DNA from: Leptospira licerasiae serovar Varillal str. VAR 010
GTDB lineage: Bacteria > Spirochaetota > Leptospiria > Leptospirales > Leptospiraceae
Length of the DNA: 64,000 nt
NCBI RefSeq assembly: GCF_000244755.1
Contig: NZ_AHOO02000006.1
Coordinates: 124,001-188,000, forward strand
Direction: 5' to 3'
Position 1 is the first letter of the stretch; each line of letters starts with the position of its first letter. Below the pieces are notes generated by a model. The model was not told the origin of the DNA. It searched no databases and saw only the letters and a list, made by a program, of their open reading frames with translations. Below are positions 55,284 through 64,000 of the stretch, in pieces. The position numbers and the translations under genes were made by a program.

Positions 55284-57272
55284 ATGGCGTCCTTAGAGTC
55301 ACTTAACGAAAAACAAAAGGAAGCTATCGAGACCCTAAACGGCCCGGTTTTAGTGATCGCCGGCGCCGGAACGGGAAAAACAAAAACAATCGTCCACAGA
55401 CTTTCCAAATTAGTCGAATCAGGCGTCCCTGCCGAAAATATCTTACTCCTTACATTCACCCGAAAAGCTTCCAGAGAAATGTTGTCCAGAGCGGTCTCTC
55501 TTTTGGATAAACGATGTGCGAAAGTCCATGGCGGCACTTTTCATTCTTTCGGAAGCCATATTCTCAGAAAATACGCACCTGTCTTAGGTTTCTCCTCTCA
55601 GTTTTCCGTTTTAGATGAATCTGACACTTCCGATATATTCCAACTCTTGAGGACGGAAGGAGAATATGCAAAACAGAAGTCTAGGTTCCCATCGAATGAT
55701 ACCTTGATCTCACTTCATTCTTCTATTATCAATCGTGTAAAAACCTTAGAAGAATTATTGGAAGCGGAATATCCTAAATTTTTGGAGCAAGAATCCGCAA
55801 TTCGCAAAATATTCGAAGAATATGCCGATTACAAAAAACAAAGATCTCTATTAGATTATGATGACCTGCTAGTTTATACAAGAGATCTTCTGAACAAAAA
55901 TGAAACTGTCCGAAAAAAGATCGGCGAACAATACAAATACATCATGGTGGACGAGTTTCAGGATACGAATCAGATCCAGGCTCATATTGCATGCCTACTC
56001 GCATTGGACCATGAGAACATTTTGGTGGTCGGAGACGACGCGCAGAGTGTGTATTCTTTCCGCGGAGCTGATGTAAACGGAATATTCAATTTTCCGAAAC
56101 TATTCCCTAAGACAAAAACTATCTACTTAGAAAGAAATTACAGAAGTACTCCATCCATTCTAAATCTTGCAAATGTGGTTCTTTCCAATTTTAGGGAAAA
56201 ATACGAAAAGTACCTATACACCAAGAATGAAGACTTCCAAAAACCGACACTGGTTGGATACGCTGACGAATTAGAAGAAGCGGAAGGGATTGCTGATCTG
56301 ATCTTAGAAAGAAGAGAAGATGGGATCCCACTAAAAGACATAGCCGTCCTATTTAGATCCGGATGGAACTCGAACCAATTGGAATTAGTCCTCTCTCGGA
56401 GAAATATTCCATTCTTAAAATTCGGCGGAAAAAAATTCGTAGAAAGCGCGCATGCGAAGGACTATCTATCTCTTCTAAAAATTAAGGAAAATAAAACCGA
56501 CTCTGTTTCTTGGCTTAGAGTTTTGTTACTCCTTCCAGGGATTGGAGCGGCAAAGGCAAGATCCATTCTAACGGATTTGGAAAGATCCGGAGGAAATCTT
56601 GAAAAGATCATATCCGAATCGAAAGGTGCAACAGCATCCCATTTAAAAGAATTGAATCATCTAATCAGCGATCCCGAGAAAGATTTACGAAAACTTTTAG
56701 GAAACTATATAGACTACTACTCTCCTCTACTCGAAAAAAAATACGACGATTTCAAAAGAAGATTAGAGGATCTGAATGCATTTTTGACACTTTCCCAAAA
56801 ATATGAGACCTTACACGAATTCTTAGTAGATATGAGCTTAGAAGGACCAAGCCGTAGCCTGGATAAAATTTCTCCTGAGGAAGAAGACGAAAGACTGGTT
56901 TTATCTACTGTCCATTCTTCTAAAGGATTAGAATTTGATACGGTGATACTATTGAATGTTTCAGAAGGTTCTTTTCCTTCGGGAAGAGGAGAGAAAAACT
57001 TAGAAGAAGAAAGAAGATTGTTCTACGTGGGTATCACAAGGGCTAAAAAGAAATTAGTGCTCACCTACCCTCAAATTTCCCAACAGAAAAATTCACAATA
57101 TTTCAATCGAGTTTCCAGGTTTATTGAAGAGATCAAAGCGCCTGAAAAAGTATTGGATAAAAGTTTTATCATCAAAAAAGAAGAAGTACCGAATCCTTCT
57201 TCGTCCCAAACCTCTCGGAACCAAAATGAATCGGATGCAAGAAAAAGAATTAGAGAGTTTTTCGGCTCCTGA
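55284..57272 (+). CDS. UvrD/Rep/PcrA-type DNA helicase
   Basis: A 662-residue superfamily 1A, 3'-5' DNA helicase for repair and replication restart. Walker A is AGAGTGKT (26-33), motif II VDEFQDTNQIQ, motif III GDDAQSVYSFRGAD, motif IV LERNYRSTPSIL, motif V VLSTVHSSKGLEFD and motif VI FYVGITRAKKKLVLTYP. The C-terminal tail is short and charged, without the Tudor-like extension of longer PcrA. I cannot decide between UvrD, Rep and PcrA. The 3' end overlaps the next gene. Confidence 0.93.
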   Translation: MASLESLNEKQKEAIETLNGPVLVIAGAGTGKTKTIVHRLSKLVESGVPAENILLLTFTRKASREMLSRAVSLLDKRCAKVHGGTFHSFGSHILRKYAPVLGFSSQFSVLDESDTSDIFQLLRTEGEYAKQKSRFPSNDTLISLHSSIINRVKTLEELLEAEYPKFLEQESAIRKIFEEYADYKKQRSLLDYDDLLVYTRDLLNKNETVRKKIGEQYKYIMVDEFQDTNQIQAHIACLLALDHENILVVGDDAQSVYSFRGADVNGIFNFPKLFPKTKTIYLERNYRSTPSILNLANVVLSNFREKYEKYLYTKNEDFQKPTLVGYADELEEAEGIADLILERREDGIPLKDIAVLFRSGWNSNQLELVLSRRNIPFLKFGGKKFVESAHAKDYLSLLKIKENKTDSVSWLRVLLLLPGIGAAKARSILTDLERSGGNLEKIISESKGATASHLKELNHLISDPEKDLRKLLGNYIDYYSPLLEKKYDDFKRRLEDLNAFLTLSQKYETLHEFLVDMSLEGPSRSLDKISPEEEDERLVLSTVHSSKGLEFDTVILLNVSEGSFPSGRGEKNLEEERRLFYVGITRAKKKLVLTYPQISQQKNSQYFNRVSRFIEEIKAPEKVLDKSFIIKKEEVPNPSSSQTSRNQNESDARKRIREFFGS

Positions 57273-58029
57273 TCTCGTTCCTGAAAGGAACTGGGAAGAA
57301 CTTCTAGTTTCCGTCTGGGATTCTTTAAAGTTAAGATCCAAACGTTTCAAGGAAAGCCGGGTCCGATCCGTAGAAATCAAATTTTATCCCTATAAGAACG
57401 GAAATCATTCGGTATCTTATCATAACGGGCTATTAACCGTCAAATTTCATACTTCTTTAATGGAAGCGAGGGAAGAAATAATACTATCCTTTGTTCAATT
57501 ACTTATTTCGAAAATATTAGGACTCAAACCAAAACAGATATGGAAAGAGGAAGTCGCAGAATTCCTAAATTCTCTCCCTGAGTCCGGAACTGGCAATTTC
57601 AAAAAATTAAAAGAAGTCGGAGCCGTATACAATCTGAAGGCGATTTTGGAAAAAATTTCCTCTTTTTATTTTCCCAAAATGGATGCAAAACTGCTCTCCA
57701 TCGGCTGGGCAGATCGACTCGGAAAAAGAAGATTAGGTAGTTACGAAAAACGGAATATGAATATACGTATCAGTCCTATCCTGGACCATAAAGAGGTTCC
57801 GCTTTACGTGTTAGAACATGTTGTCCATCACGAAATCCTACACCATATTCTTCCGACTCGGATCAAAAACGGCCAAAATTCAATTCATAGCCCGGAATTC
57901 AAACGGATGGAAAAAGAATACGTTAGATACAGAGAGGCAATAAATTGGTTGAAAATGGAATATCCTAAGTTTCTAATAAGCCACCAGAGAGAAATCGGCC
58001 ATAGGCTTAGATCAGAATTTTACGGATAA
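57226..58029 (+). CDS. SprT-like zinc metallopeptidase-fold protein
   Basis: A 267-residue protein. The HExxH motif is HEILH with His202, Glu203 and His206 (VVHHEILHHILPTR), and NSIHSPEFKRMEKEYVRYREA following it may supply the third ligand. This is the SprT / M48-like pattern of the DNA-protein-crosslink protease family. I place the start at ATG 57226, giving a 47-base overlap with the helicase; ATG 57235 is an alternative. The upstream frame is inside the helicase and rejected. Overlap with a helicase gene fits a DNA repair role, but that is inference. Confidence 0.75.
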   Translation: MNRMQEKELESFSAPDLVPERNWEELLVSVWDSLKLRSKRFKESRVRSVEIKFYPYKNGNHSVSYHNGLLTVKFHTSLMEAREEIILSFVQLLISKILGLKPKQIWKEEVAEFLNSLPESGTGNFKKLKEVGAVYNLKAILEKISSFYFPKMDAKLLSIGWADRLGKRRLGSYEKRNMNIRISPILDHKEVPLYVLEHVVHHEILHHILPTRIKNGQNSIHSPEFKRMEKEYVRYREAINWLKMEYPKFLISHQREIGHRLRSEFYG

Positions 58030-58034
58030 ACTTT

Positions 58035-58220
58035 ATGCATCCGAACCATTTCGAAACAGTATACATTCGCAAAAATATAATCGAAGAAGAACTTTCCAAA
58101 CTTCTAAAAGAGTTCTCCGGGCTGAGTTATAAGTCCTTATCCGATTACGACAAGGGGGTATATGACGGTTACACCCAGGCTGTCACCGAAGTTTTGAGAA
58201 AAGTCCAAAATAAAAGATAA
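58035..58220 (+). CDS. small hypothetical protein
   Basis: A 61-residue soluble, mainly helical protein (IIEEELSKLLKEFSG, then YDKGVYDGYTQAVTEVLRKVQ). It starts five bases after the SprT-like gene, with GGATAA as possible ribosome binding site. No family recognised. The tight spacing suggests it belongs to the slyD-helicase-SprT-like transcript. Confidence 0.6.
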   Translation: MHPNHFETVYIRKNIIEEELSKLLKEFSGLSYKSLSDYDKGVYDGYTQAVTEVLRKVQNKR

Positions 58221-58366
58221 GATAGATCCGCATTCTCAAAATCCTCATATAAACGATCCGAATTTTAGACCGTTTCGTTTGTTCCTAAAATCAGGTCGCT
58301 TATTGCTTTTTGTCAGTTCCTCTAAATAATGATTTCCTTTTTTTCAATTCGTTTTATGAATCGAAT

Positions 58367-59089
58367 ATGACTTTTGAAAAGAGAATATTTTTCTCGGTTG
58401 TTTTTCTTTTCTGTACGAGCACTGTGTTACAATCTTCTCCGTATGTTTATAACGATTTTTCCGGATGGTCGGAGGTTAACCCTTTAACTCCTGATTATTC
58501 CAGATATTCTCCTAAGTTTTATAACCAGGAAACTTCTCCCATAAATACCGTTGAACAAAAAGATTTACGTAAAGAAAAGGAACGTGTCGAATTACGTCGT
58601 TCCCTTTTGGACTGGCACCAAGGTTTAGGCCTTTTGACCTGGGGTTTCTGGCTCGCTACGAATATAGTAGGAGAACAAGCTCTCTCCAGTCTCAAAAGAG
58701 AATACGAACCTTATGCAAATTATTTATTGATCAGCGATCCCCAAAAGAACTTACTTTTGTACACCGCGCTCATGAAATCCTCTCCTTGGGATTCGGAATC
58801 TTCAGGCAGTATGCATTCCGCATTAGCAGGAACTACTTTTACTCTGTATGCGCTAACTGCTGGGCTCGCATTCTTCTCCCCTTCCAAAAGTTTGGAAAGA
58901 GAGCCTGGACTTAGTACAATATTCACCCATAAGGCAATGATCTGGATACATTTGCCTGCAATGCTCGCACTTCCGTTCATCGGAGAAAGAATTTCCAAGG
59001 AAGGTCCAAGTGCGGCAAATGAAATGAGAGCTGTCGGTTGGGCAGGTTTCGGAGCACTCAGCGTTTCTATAGCAGTATTTTATTTTTAA
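58367..59089 (+). CDS. exported four-helix membrane protein, cytochrome b561-like (tentative)
   Basis: A 240-residue protein with a signal peptide (about 8-24). A periplasmic stretch of about 65 residues is followed by four hydrophobic helices. Histidines lie at helix starts or ends in DWHQGLGLLTWG, GSMHSALAG, FTHKAMIWIHLPAML, which is the sort of pattern found in b561-type haem proteins. Downstream is a YceI gene, and YceI with b561 is a known pairing. Haem binding is inference. The start is ATG 58367; an upstream in-frame TTG (58310) has no binding site. Confidence 0.6.
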   Translation: MTFEKRIFFSVVFLFCTSTVLQSSPYVYNDFSGWSEVNPLTPDYSRYSPKFYNQETSPINTVEQKDLRKEKERVELRRSLLDWHQGLGLLTWGFWLATNIVGEQALSSLKREYEPYANYLLISDPQKNLLLYTALMKSSPWDSESSGSMHSALAGTTFTLYALTAGLAFFSPSKSLEREPGLSTIFTHKAMIWIHLPAMLALPFIGERISKEGPSAANEMRAVGWAGFGALSVSIAVFYF

Positions 59090-59101
59090 GGAGTAGTCAC
59101 A

Positions 59102-59647
59102 GTGACTTACATTTTACGTTTTTTAATTTTGTTCTTACTTAGTATTTCTTCCGTTTTTTCGGAAGAATTAAAATTACAAGAATCTCAAATCAACTTTATA
59201 GCCATCCATCCTTTCAAAACTGTAAATGGTAAATGTTCCGGCGCTACGGTAAGTCCAATGACATTGACCCAAGGGCCCGCCGGTTTACAAATCCCTAAGC
59301 TTGTAAAAATAGAGATCCCACTTTCTCAGATCAAGTCCGGGGATGAGAACAGAGACGAACATATCATAGAATCGTTAGGATATCCTACGATTACAAATAT
59401 CAGTTTTACGAGCACATCGATTACGGCTAAGGATAACGAATGGACTATCTCGGGCAACCTGACTATCAAAGGAAAAACCAAAGCGATCAAATCAGTAGCA
59501 ACGATCCAAAAAGAAGGACAGGACACGATTTTATCCGGAAAATTTCAGGTTTTGATGAGCGATTTCGACGTAGAAAGACCTAGTCTATTATTTGCAACCG
59601 CCAAGGACGAAGTAAGTATAGAATATAAGTTTATAGTTCGTCCCTAA
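59102..59647 (+). CDS. YceI-family periplasmic lipid-binding protein
   Basis: A 181-residue exported protein with signal peptide (about 1-20, ending VFSEE) and a YceI lipocalin-like barrel. Visible family traits are the periodic strands, KIEIPLSQIKSGDENRDEHI (like the usual D-x-R-D-x-H motif), and the end VSIEYKFIVRP. YceI barrels bind long isoprenoids or amides; ligand unknown here. The start is GTG 59102 with AAGGAG well placed. It follows the b561-like gene by 12 bases. Confidence 0.9.
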   Translation: MTYILRFLILFLLSISSVFSEELKLQESQINFIAIHPFKTVNGKCSGATVSPMTLTQGPAGLQIPKLVKIEIPLSQIKSGDENRDEHIIESLGYPTITNISFTSTSITAKDNEWTISGNLTIKGKTKAIKSVATIQKEGQDTILSGKFQVLMSDFDVERPSLLFATAKDEVSIEYKFIVRP

Positions 59648-59725
59648 AAACTTAGGTTATAAACGAGTATTTTTTTAGGGCTTTAATAATGGAGCCTCAA
59701 AGGAAAATTTATTTTAGAGCCTTAA

Positions 59726-60916
59726 TTATCTTTTTCCTAAAAGTTCTCGGATGCCGTCTTCCAATCCATCTACGCTTAAAAAATACATAGGAAATACTTT
59801 TTTGAGTTCGTAGATGGTGGGTGCGTCCCAATATCTTTTAGGCTCCGGATTCATCCAAATCGTATCGGTCCAATGAGACTTGATCCTTTTAAAACTATCC
59901 AACCCGGATTCGGGATGTTCCGGAAGTTTGGATTCCTGCCTAAATCTAGAATGATAAAATCCGTAAGCGGGATCCAAAAGTTCGTAAGGAGCCATGTAGG
60001 CGTCCCCTACTATTATAACCTTGGTATCATCTTTATGCTTTTTAAAAAGATTCTTTAAAGGGATCGGATACCTTAGATCTCCTTTAGGATATACGGAATC
60101 GTAAACTGAATTGTGGAAATAATAATGCCCGAATTCCTTAAAATGATTCATCTGATGAGCAGCCGAAAAAAGTTTACTCACTCTTTCCGCATAAGGAGTC
60201 ATACTCCCACCTGTATCCATTAAAAGTAATACTTTGATGCCATTCTTTCTGGTACGATCGAATACAAGCTCTGGATCTCCGGCATTCCTGCAAGTGGCAT
60301 CCACGGTTTTAGGAAGATGAAATTCCGGAATACCTTCCTTTCTAAGATTCCTAAGTTTTTTGAGTGCAATTTTGATCTGTCGAACATCCAATTGTTCGTC
60401 GGTTCTATAATCCTTATACTTTCTTTCCATCGCTTGGAAGATCGCGGATTTTCCCCCGCCTTCTCCGCCAATACGTACGCCCCCCGGATTTACACCGGAA
60501 TGACCGAAAGGAGAACTTCCTCCGGTTCCGATCCATTTATTTCCGCCGTGATGCTCCCCTTTCTGATTTTGGAGCCTGTCTAAAAATTCTTTCCAAAGTT
60601 CTTCAGGCGGGATCATTCCCGGCGGTAGTTTATTCGGATTTTCGAATATATTAGAAAGCCAATCCATCATTTCCTTTCGGAAAGATTCTTTGAGCACACC
60701 TCTTTCTCCGAAGAGTTCGGTAAATACCAGATCGAATGCATCGTAGTATTTTACGTCTTTAACTAGACAAAGTCTGGAAACTCTATAGAATTCATTTAAA
60801 GAAAGAAATGTTTTATCTCTAGTCAGTGTTTCTGTTGCCTTTAAAAAATCCAAAAGTTCCACGGTGGAGATTGGAACACCGGATGATTTCAGCCTGTAGA
60901 AAAACGGAAAAAACAA
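59726..60916 (-). CDS. CoxE-like VWA-domain protein, partner of MoxR ATPase
   Basis: A 396-residue cytoplasmic protein. The N-terminal part (FFYRLKSSGVPISTVELLDFL) is typical of CoxE-like proteins. A VWA domain follows (about 225-390) with the metal site MDTGGSM and later VIIVGDAYMAPYELL. The middle Gly-rich linker holds GGVRIGGEGGGKS. The start appears to be TTG 60914-60916, six bases after moxR. MoxR-VWA pairs act together as chaperones that insert metals or mature enzymes. Confidence 0.88.
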   Translation of the reverse strand: MFFPFFYRLKSSGVPISTVELLDFLKATETLTRDKTFLSLNEFYRVSRLCLVKDVKYYDAFDLVFTELFGERGVLKESFRKEMMDWLSNIFENPNKLPPGMIPPEELWKEFLDRLQNQKGEHHGGNKWIGTGGSSPFGHSGVNPGGVRIGGEGGGKSAIFQAMERKYKDYRTDEQLDVRQIKIALKKLRNLRKEGIPEFHLPKTVDATCRNAGDPELVFDRTRKNGIKVLLLMDTGGSMTPYAERVSKLFSAAHQMNHFKEFGHYYFHNSVYDSVYPKGDLRYPIPLKNLFKKHKDDTKVIIVGDAYMAPYELLDPAYGFYHSRFRQESKLPEHPESGLDSFKRIKSHWTDTIWMNPEPKRYWDAPTIYELKKVFPMYFLSVDGLEDGIRELLGKR

Positions 60917-60922
60917 AACCTT

Positions 60923-61726
60923 TTATCTGAATAATTTCAGATCCTCTTCATTCTTTACAAGAGCGCCTATATAAGGGATCCTTCCGTCTTCTGGAAGTTT
61001 GGCCCCCATATGGATTAGAATTTGGATCCAATCTAGTAGTTCGCTAGTGCCCGGCTTTTTTTTCATATCATCCATGGTGCGGATCACATAGAAGGACTCG
61101 AGCGCCCTTTTTAAAAGTGAGGACTCAATTTTAGGAAAATGAGAAGCTACGATATCCGCCATAAAAGCAGGTTCCGGAAAATCTATATAATGAAAGATAC
61201 ATCTTCTTAAAAACGCGGCGGGAAGCTCTTTTTCATTATTCGAAGTGATAAGAGTTAAAGGTCGATTGATCGATTTGATCTTACGACCGGTTTCTTGAAT
61301 CACGAATTCCATTCTGTCCAATTCCAAAAGTAGATCGTTCGGGAATTCTATATCCGCTTTATCGATCTCATCAATCAATACTACAGAAGGTTCACTCGCA
61401 GAGAAGGCTTCTCCTAAAGCGCCCAGACGGATATAATTCTCGATATTACGGACCTTTTCCTTGTCTTCCGTAAATCTTGAATCGTTTAGCCTAGAAACTG
61501 CATCATAAAAATATAATCCTTCTTTTGCGAGCGAGGTGGATTTTACATGCCATGAGTAGAGCTTTTTTTTAGTCTTGAAGGAAAGATAATCAGCTAAAAG
61601 AGATTTTCCTGTTCCGGGTTCTCCCTTTAGCAACAAAGGCCTAGCGGTGATCTCGGCGACTTGGACCGCTTCTTCTAATTCTTTAGAGAGTAAGTATGTT
61701 TCGGGTTTATTTCTTTCTTCCGACAT
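60923..61726 (-). CDS. MoxR-family AAA+ ATPase
   Basis: A 267-residue AAA+ ATPase. Walker A is KGEPGTGKS, Walker B VVLIDEIDKADIEF, sensor 1 LITSNNEKELPAAFLRRC. I choose ATG 61724-61726 with AGG six bases before it; the upstream TTG overlaps the tldE stop. It lies two bases after tldE and six bases before the VWA gene, so all are one operon. It is thought to remodel a target protein together with the VWA partner. Confidence 0.93.
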   Translation of the reverse strand: MSEERNKPETYLLSKELEEAVQVAEITARPLLLKGEPGTGKSLLADYLSFKTKKKLYSWHVKSTSLAKEGLYFYDAVSRLNDSRFTEDKEKVRNIENYIRLGALGEAFSASEPSVVLIDEIDKADIEFPNDLLLELDRMEFVIQETGRKIKSINRPLTLITSNNEKELPAAFLRRCIFHYIDFPEPAFMADIVASHFPKIESSLLKRALESFYVIRTMDDMKKKPGTSELLDWIQILIHMGAKLPEDGRIPYIGALVKNEEDLKLFR

Positions 61727-61728
61727 GA

Positions 61729-63066
61729 TCAACCTGCTACGTGAATTTCTGAGATCAAAATATCGGGGACCTTGATAGAGGAATAACTGTCAGAATATTC
61801 GTTGGAAATACCTTGGATCTTGTGGAGTAGATCGAAATAATTCGTGTTCATCGTGATACGATCCACTGCATGTTCCGGTTTCCCATTCTTATAATAAATC
61901 CCCTGGATCCCGATAGAAATTTCGCCAGAAACTGCGCTGCAACCGGCTCCACCTTCCAACTTAGTCACCAAAATACAATGAGAGTCGGAAGATAAAAGCT
62001 CCTCCAAACTCTTAGTTCCGAATGGAACGATCATATTGGAGAAAGAAGTTCCTGCTCTTCCTGAATAGGAACGAACTCCGTGGCCGGTAGGAGATACATT
62101 ATCTTTTTTAGCCGATTCTAAATTATAAAGATAAGATTTAAGAACCCCGTTTTCTAAAACCTTTGTACGCGCGGATGTAGGAATTCCTTCGGCATCCACT
62201 AAGCGAGAACCTGGATAATCCGGAGTATGAGCCTCACAATAAATACTTAATAAAGGAGAAGCGACTTCGTTCCCCAGTTTTCCTACAAGACGGGAAGAAC
62301 CTTTTTGGACTGCGTCCGCAAAATAGGGAGAAGAGAACATCCCGAAAATCTGTGGGCTGATACGATTTCCCAAAATGATAGTATATACTCCGCTCGGAAG
62401 AGGTTTCGCTCCTAAAAGTTCCGTTCCTCTATGTGCGGCTTCTTTGGCGATATAAGATGGATCAAATTGGGAAATATCCCTACCGGAACGATAGTAACTT
62501 CCCATCTTTTTTGCATCACCTTCCGCTACGACTAACCCCGTTCCGAGATAGGCAACATTGGAATCTTTTTTAACGAATACACCTTTAGAGTTCGCGATCA
62601 GACTTTGGGTGGAACTTTTTCCCACTCCTACATGTGGAACATTTTCCACTCTTTTGTCCGATTCCCAAGAAGCGTTATCTAATGTGAGTCCAAGCTCCCT
62701 CATCCAAGCAAAATCTAATTTTTCTAATGCAGGATTATAATGTTTTAGATCCACTTCCGGCAAGGGTTTCGGTCCCGGAAGTTCCATATCCAATGGATCT
62801 GTGATCTCCGTCTGGTCCATTGCATCTCTTACCATTTGGGAAAGAGCTTCTTTACTAAAACGTTCGCTATATGAATATCCTGGGCGGGAATTGTTCAGAA
62901 CTCTAATACCCACTCCTCTTGAACGAGAAGTTTCCGTAGAAACTATCCTTCCTTTAAAAACTTCGATACCGATATCTTCCGAGTCGGTAGCGATCAGGTC
63001 GAAAGAATCGATCCCGTAACGTTTTCCTTCTTCCAATACGAATCCGGCTGCTTGCTCTAAATCCAT
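61729..63066 (-). CDS. pmbA: TldE/PmbA, metalloprotease partner subunit
   Basis: A 445-residue protein of the TldE (PmbA) type. It is similar in fold to TldD but without the HExxxH zinc motif; it has GVGIRVLNNSRPGYSYSERF and TGHGVRSYSGRAGTSFSNM instead. TldD and TldE form a heterodimeric protease that trims unfolded peptides, including peptide antibiotic precursors. Its ATG overlaps the tldD stop as TAATG, a sign of coupled translation. Confidence 0.93.
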   Translation of the reverse strand: MDLEQAAGFVLEEGKRYGIDSFDLIATDSEDIGIEVFKGRIVSTETSRSRGVGIRVLNNSRPGYSYSERFSKEALSQMVRDAMDQTEITDPLDMELPGPKPLPEVDLKHYNPALEKLDFAWMRELGLTLDNASWESDKRVENVPHVGVGKSSTQSLIANSKGVFVKKDSNVAYLGTGLVVAEGDAKKMGSYYRSGRDISQFDPSYIAKEAAHRGTELLGAKPLPSGVYTIILGNRISPQIFGMFSSPYFADAVQKGSSRLVGKLGNEVASPLLSIYCEAHTPDYPGSRLVDAEGIPTSARTKVLENGVLKSYLYNLESAKKDNVSPTGHGVRSYSGRAGTSFSNMIVPFGTKSLEELLSSDSHCILVTKLEGGAGCSAVSGEISIGIQGIYYKNGKPEHAVDRITMNTNYFDLLHKIQGISNEYSDSYSSIKVPDILISEIHVAG

Positions 63067-64000
63067 TATCTTCCCCCCACTAGGATCTCATCCACTTTTA
63101 GGGACGGTTGTCCAACAGTAACAGGAATGGATCCCGACGAAGCGCCACAAGTTCCTGCGGCCAATTCCAAGTCTTTTCCTACCATAGAAATTTTAGGAAG
63201 AATTTCATGACCTTTTCCTATTAGAGTGGCTCCTCTTACAGGCTCGGAGATCTTTCCGTTTCGGATTACGTAACCTTCTTCCACAGCGAAATTGAATTCT
63301 CCGGTCGCCGGGTTTACCGAACCTCCGCCCATTCTTTTTGCGTACAGTCCGAAGTCTACGGATGCAAACATATCATCCAGTGAATCTTTTCCTGCTTCTA
63401 TATAAGTGTTTCTCATTCTAGAGACGGGTGCATATTGATAAGATTCCCTTCTTCCGCTCCCGGTCCGAGGGGATCCTGTTTCCATAGATCCGATCCTATC
63501 GGCAAGATACGCTTTTAAAATTCCGTTCTCTATCAGAAGCGTTTTTTGTGTAGGCATTCCCTCGTCGTCTACATTCAAAGAGCCATACTGTTCTTCGATC
63601 GTTCCGTCATCATAGGCGGTCAGACAGGATTGTGCGATCGACTGGCCTAGTTTTCCTACAAACGGGGAAGATTTTTTACGGATAGCCTCTGTCTCCAAAG
63701 GATGACCGCAAGCCTCATGAAAAATTACTCCGCCAAAACCGTTGCCCATGACCACAGGCATTTTTTTACCTTCTATATAACCAGCATCCAGCATGAAGAG
63801 CGCCCTTTCTCCCGCCTTCCTTGCGATATCTTCTACAGGTAATCCTTCGAAAAATTCGAATCCTTTTAGAGCTCCAGGCGATTCACTCGCTACAAATCTC
63901 TCACCTTGATTTTCGGCAGTCACTGAAAGAAAAAATCTACTTCTCACTCTTAGGTCTTCCACCCAAAGGCCTTCCGAGTTTGCGATCAGAACGTTCGTTA
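63066..64000 (-). CDS. tldD: TldD metalloprotease, N-terminus beyond window
   Basis: The C-terminal 311 residues or so of TldD. The frame runs to the window edge (VLIANSEGLWVEDLRVRSRF near it), so the start is outside. The zinc motif HEACGH is in GGVIFHEACGHPLETEAI. The C-terminus (DLELAAGTCGASSGSIPVTVGQP, then VDEILVGG) is also typical. It is the catalytic partner of TldE, encoded directly downstream. Confidence 0.95.
   Translation of the reverse strand, partial: TNVLIANSEGLWVEDLRVRSRFFLSVTAENQGERFVASESPGALKGFEFFEGLPVEDIARKAGERALFMLDAGYIEGKKMPVVMGNGFGGVIFHEACGHPLETEAIRKKSSPFVGKLGQSIAQSCLTAYDDGTIEEQYGSLNVDDEGMPTQKTLLIENGILKAYLADRIGSMETGSPRTGSGRRESYQYAPVSRMRNTYIEAGKDSLDDMFASVDFGLYAKRMGGGSVNPATGEFNFAVEEGYVIRNGKISEPVRGATLIGKGHEILPKISMVGKDLELAAGTCGASSGSIPVTVGQPSLKVDEILVGGR

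Noticed and set aside
57124..57225. Lys-rich N-terminal extension of the SprT-like gene
   Set aside because: It lies inside the helicase gene. Its composition reflects the helicase C-terminus in another frame.

Overview
The window looks like chromosome of a Leptospira-type spirochaete. The grounds are spirochaete-style lipoboxes on several exported proteins, an rpsU-yqeY-dnaG-rpoD cluster, and a candidate box of the form TTTG-N5-CAAA (the motif described for Leptospira LexA) beside uvrA. Many small proteins have no recognisable relatives. Base composition by eye is moderate, unlike the very AT-rich L. interrogans group, so a non-interrogans clade is my guess. No rRNA genes, CRISPR array, intact IS or phage is visible.

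Layout. 1-9.9 kb: end of a GAF sensor gene, a coiled-coil protein, tRNA-Ala(GGC), peptide deformylase, an RND exporter, a membrane-anchored NodB protein, tyrS and glpD. 10-14.4 kb: the macromolecular synthesis operon (rpsU, yqeY, dnaG, rpoD). 14.5-20.7 kb: small unknowns, fbp, a lipoprotein whose sequence matches the cholesterol-dependent cytolysin fold, galE, and a potassium-channel-like protein with an altered filter. 20.8-26.9 kb: P-type ATPase, AraC regulator, ABM-type enzyme, dihaem cytochrome c and quinone oxidoreductase. 27-35.3 kb: a three-gene operon led by a 2382-residue SpvB/FG-GAP/RHS protein and followed by two lipoproteins. 35.4-36.3 kb: decayed, gene-poor DNA with a possible IS66-like remnant. 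36.3-50.3 kb: lipoprotein, mgtE, an OmpA-family protein, a CDF zinc exporter, an acyl-CoA-dehydrogenase-like protein, uvrA, sppA, sua5, a GH18 protein, a queuosine-precursor transporter and a VOC protein. 50.4-64 kb: leuA, fadH, slyD, a UvrD-like helicase with an overlapping SprT-like gene, a b561-like/YceI pair, and a tldD-tldE-moxR-VWA operon cut by the right edge.

The two most unusual items are the lipid-anchored cytolysin-like protein at 17.4-19.1 kb and the RHS operon. The RHS protein ends in about 210 residues without a single charged or histidine residue, and carries an internal membrane pair ending in a lipobox-like cysteine. Its leader has a stem-loop that overlaps the ribosome binding site. 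A GC-rich dispersed repeat occurs four times in intergenic gaps, three of them between convergent genes.

All calls rest on reading the sequence and on family knowledge. No database search was run.
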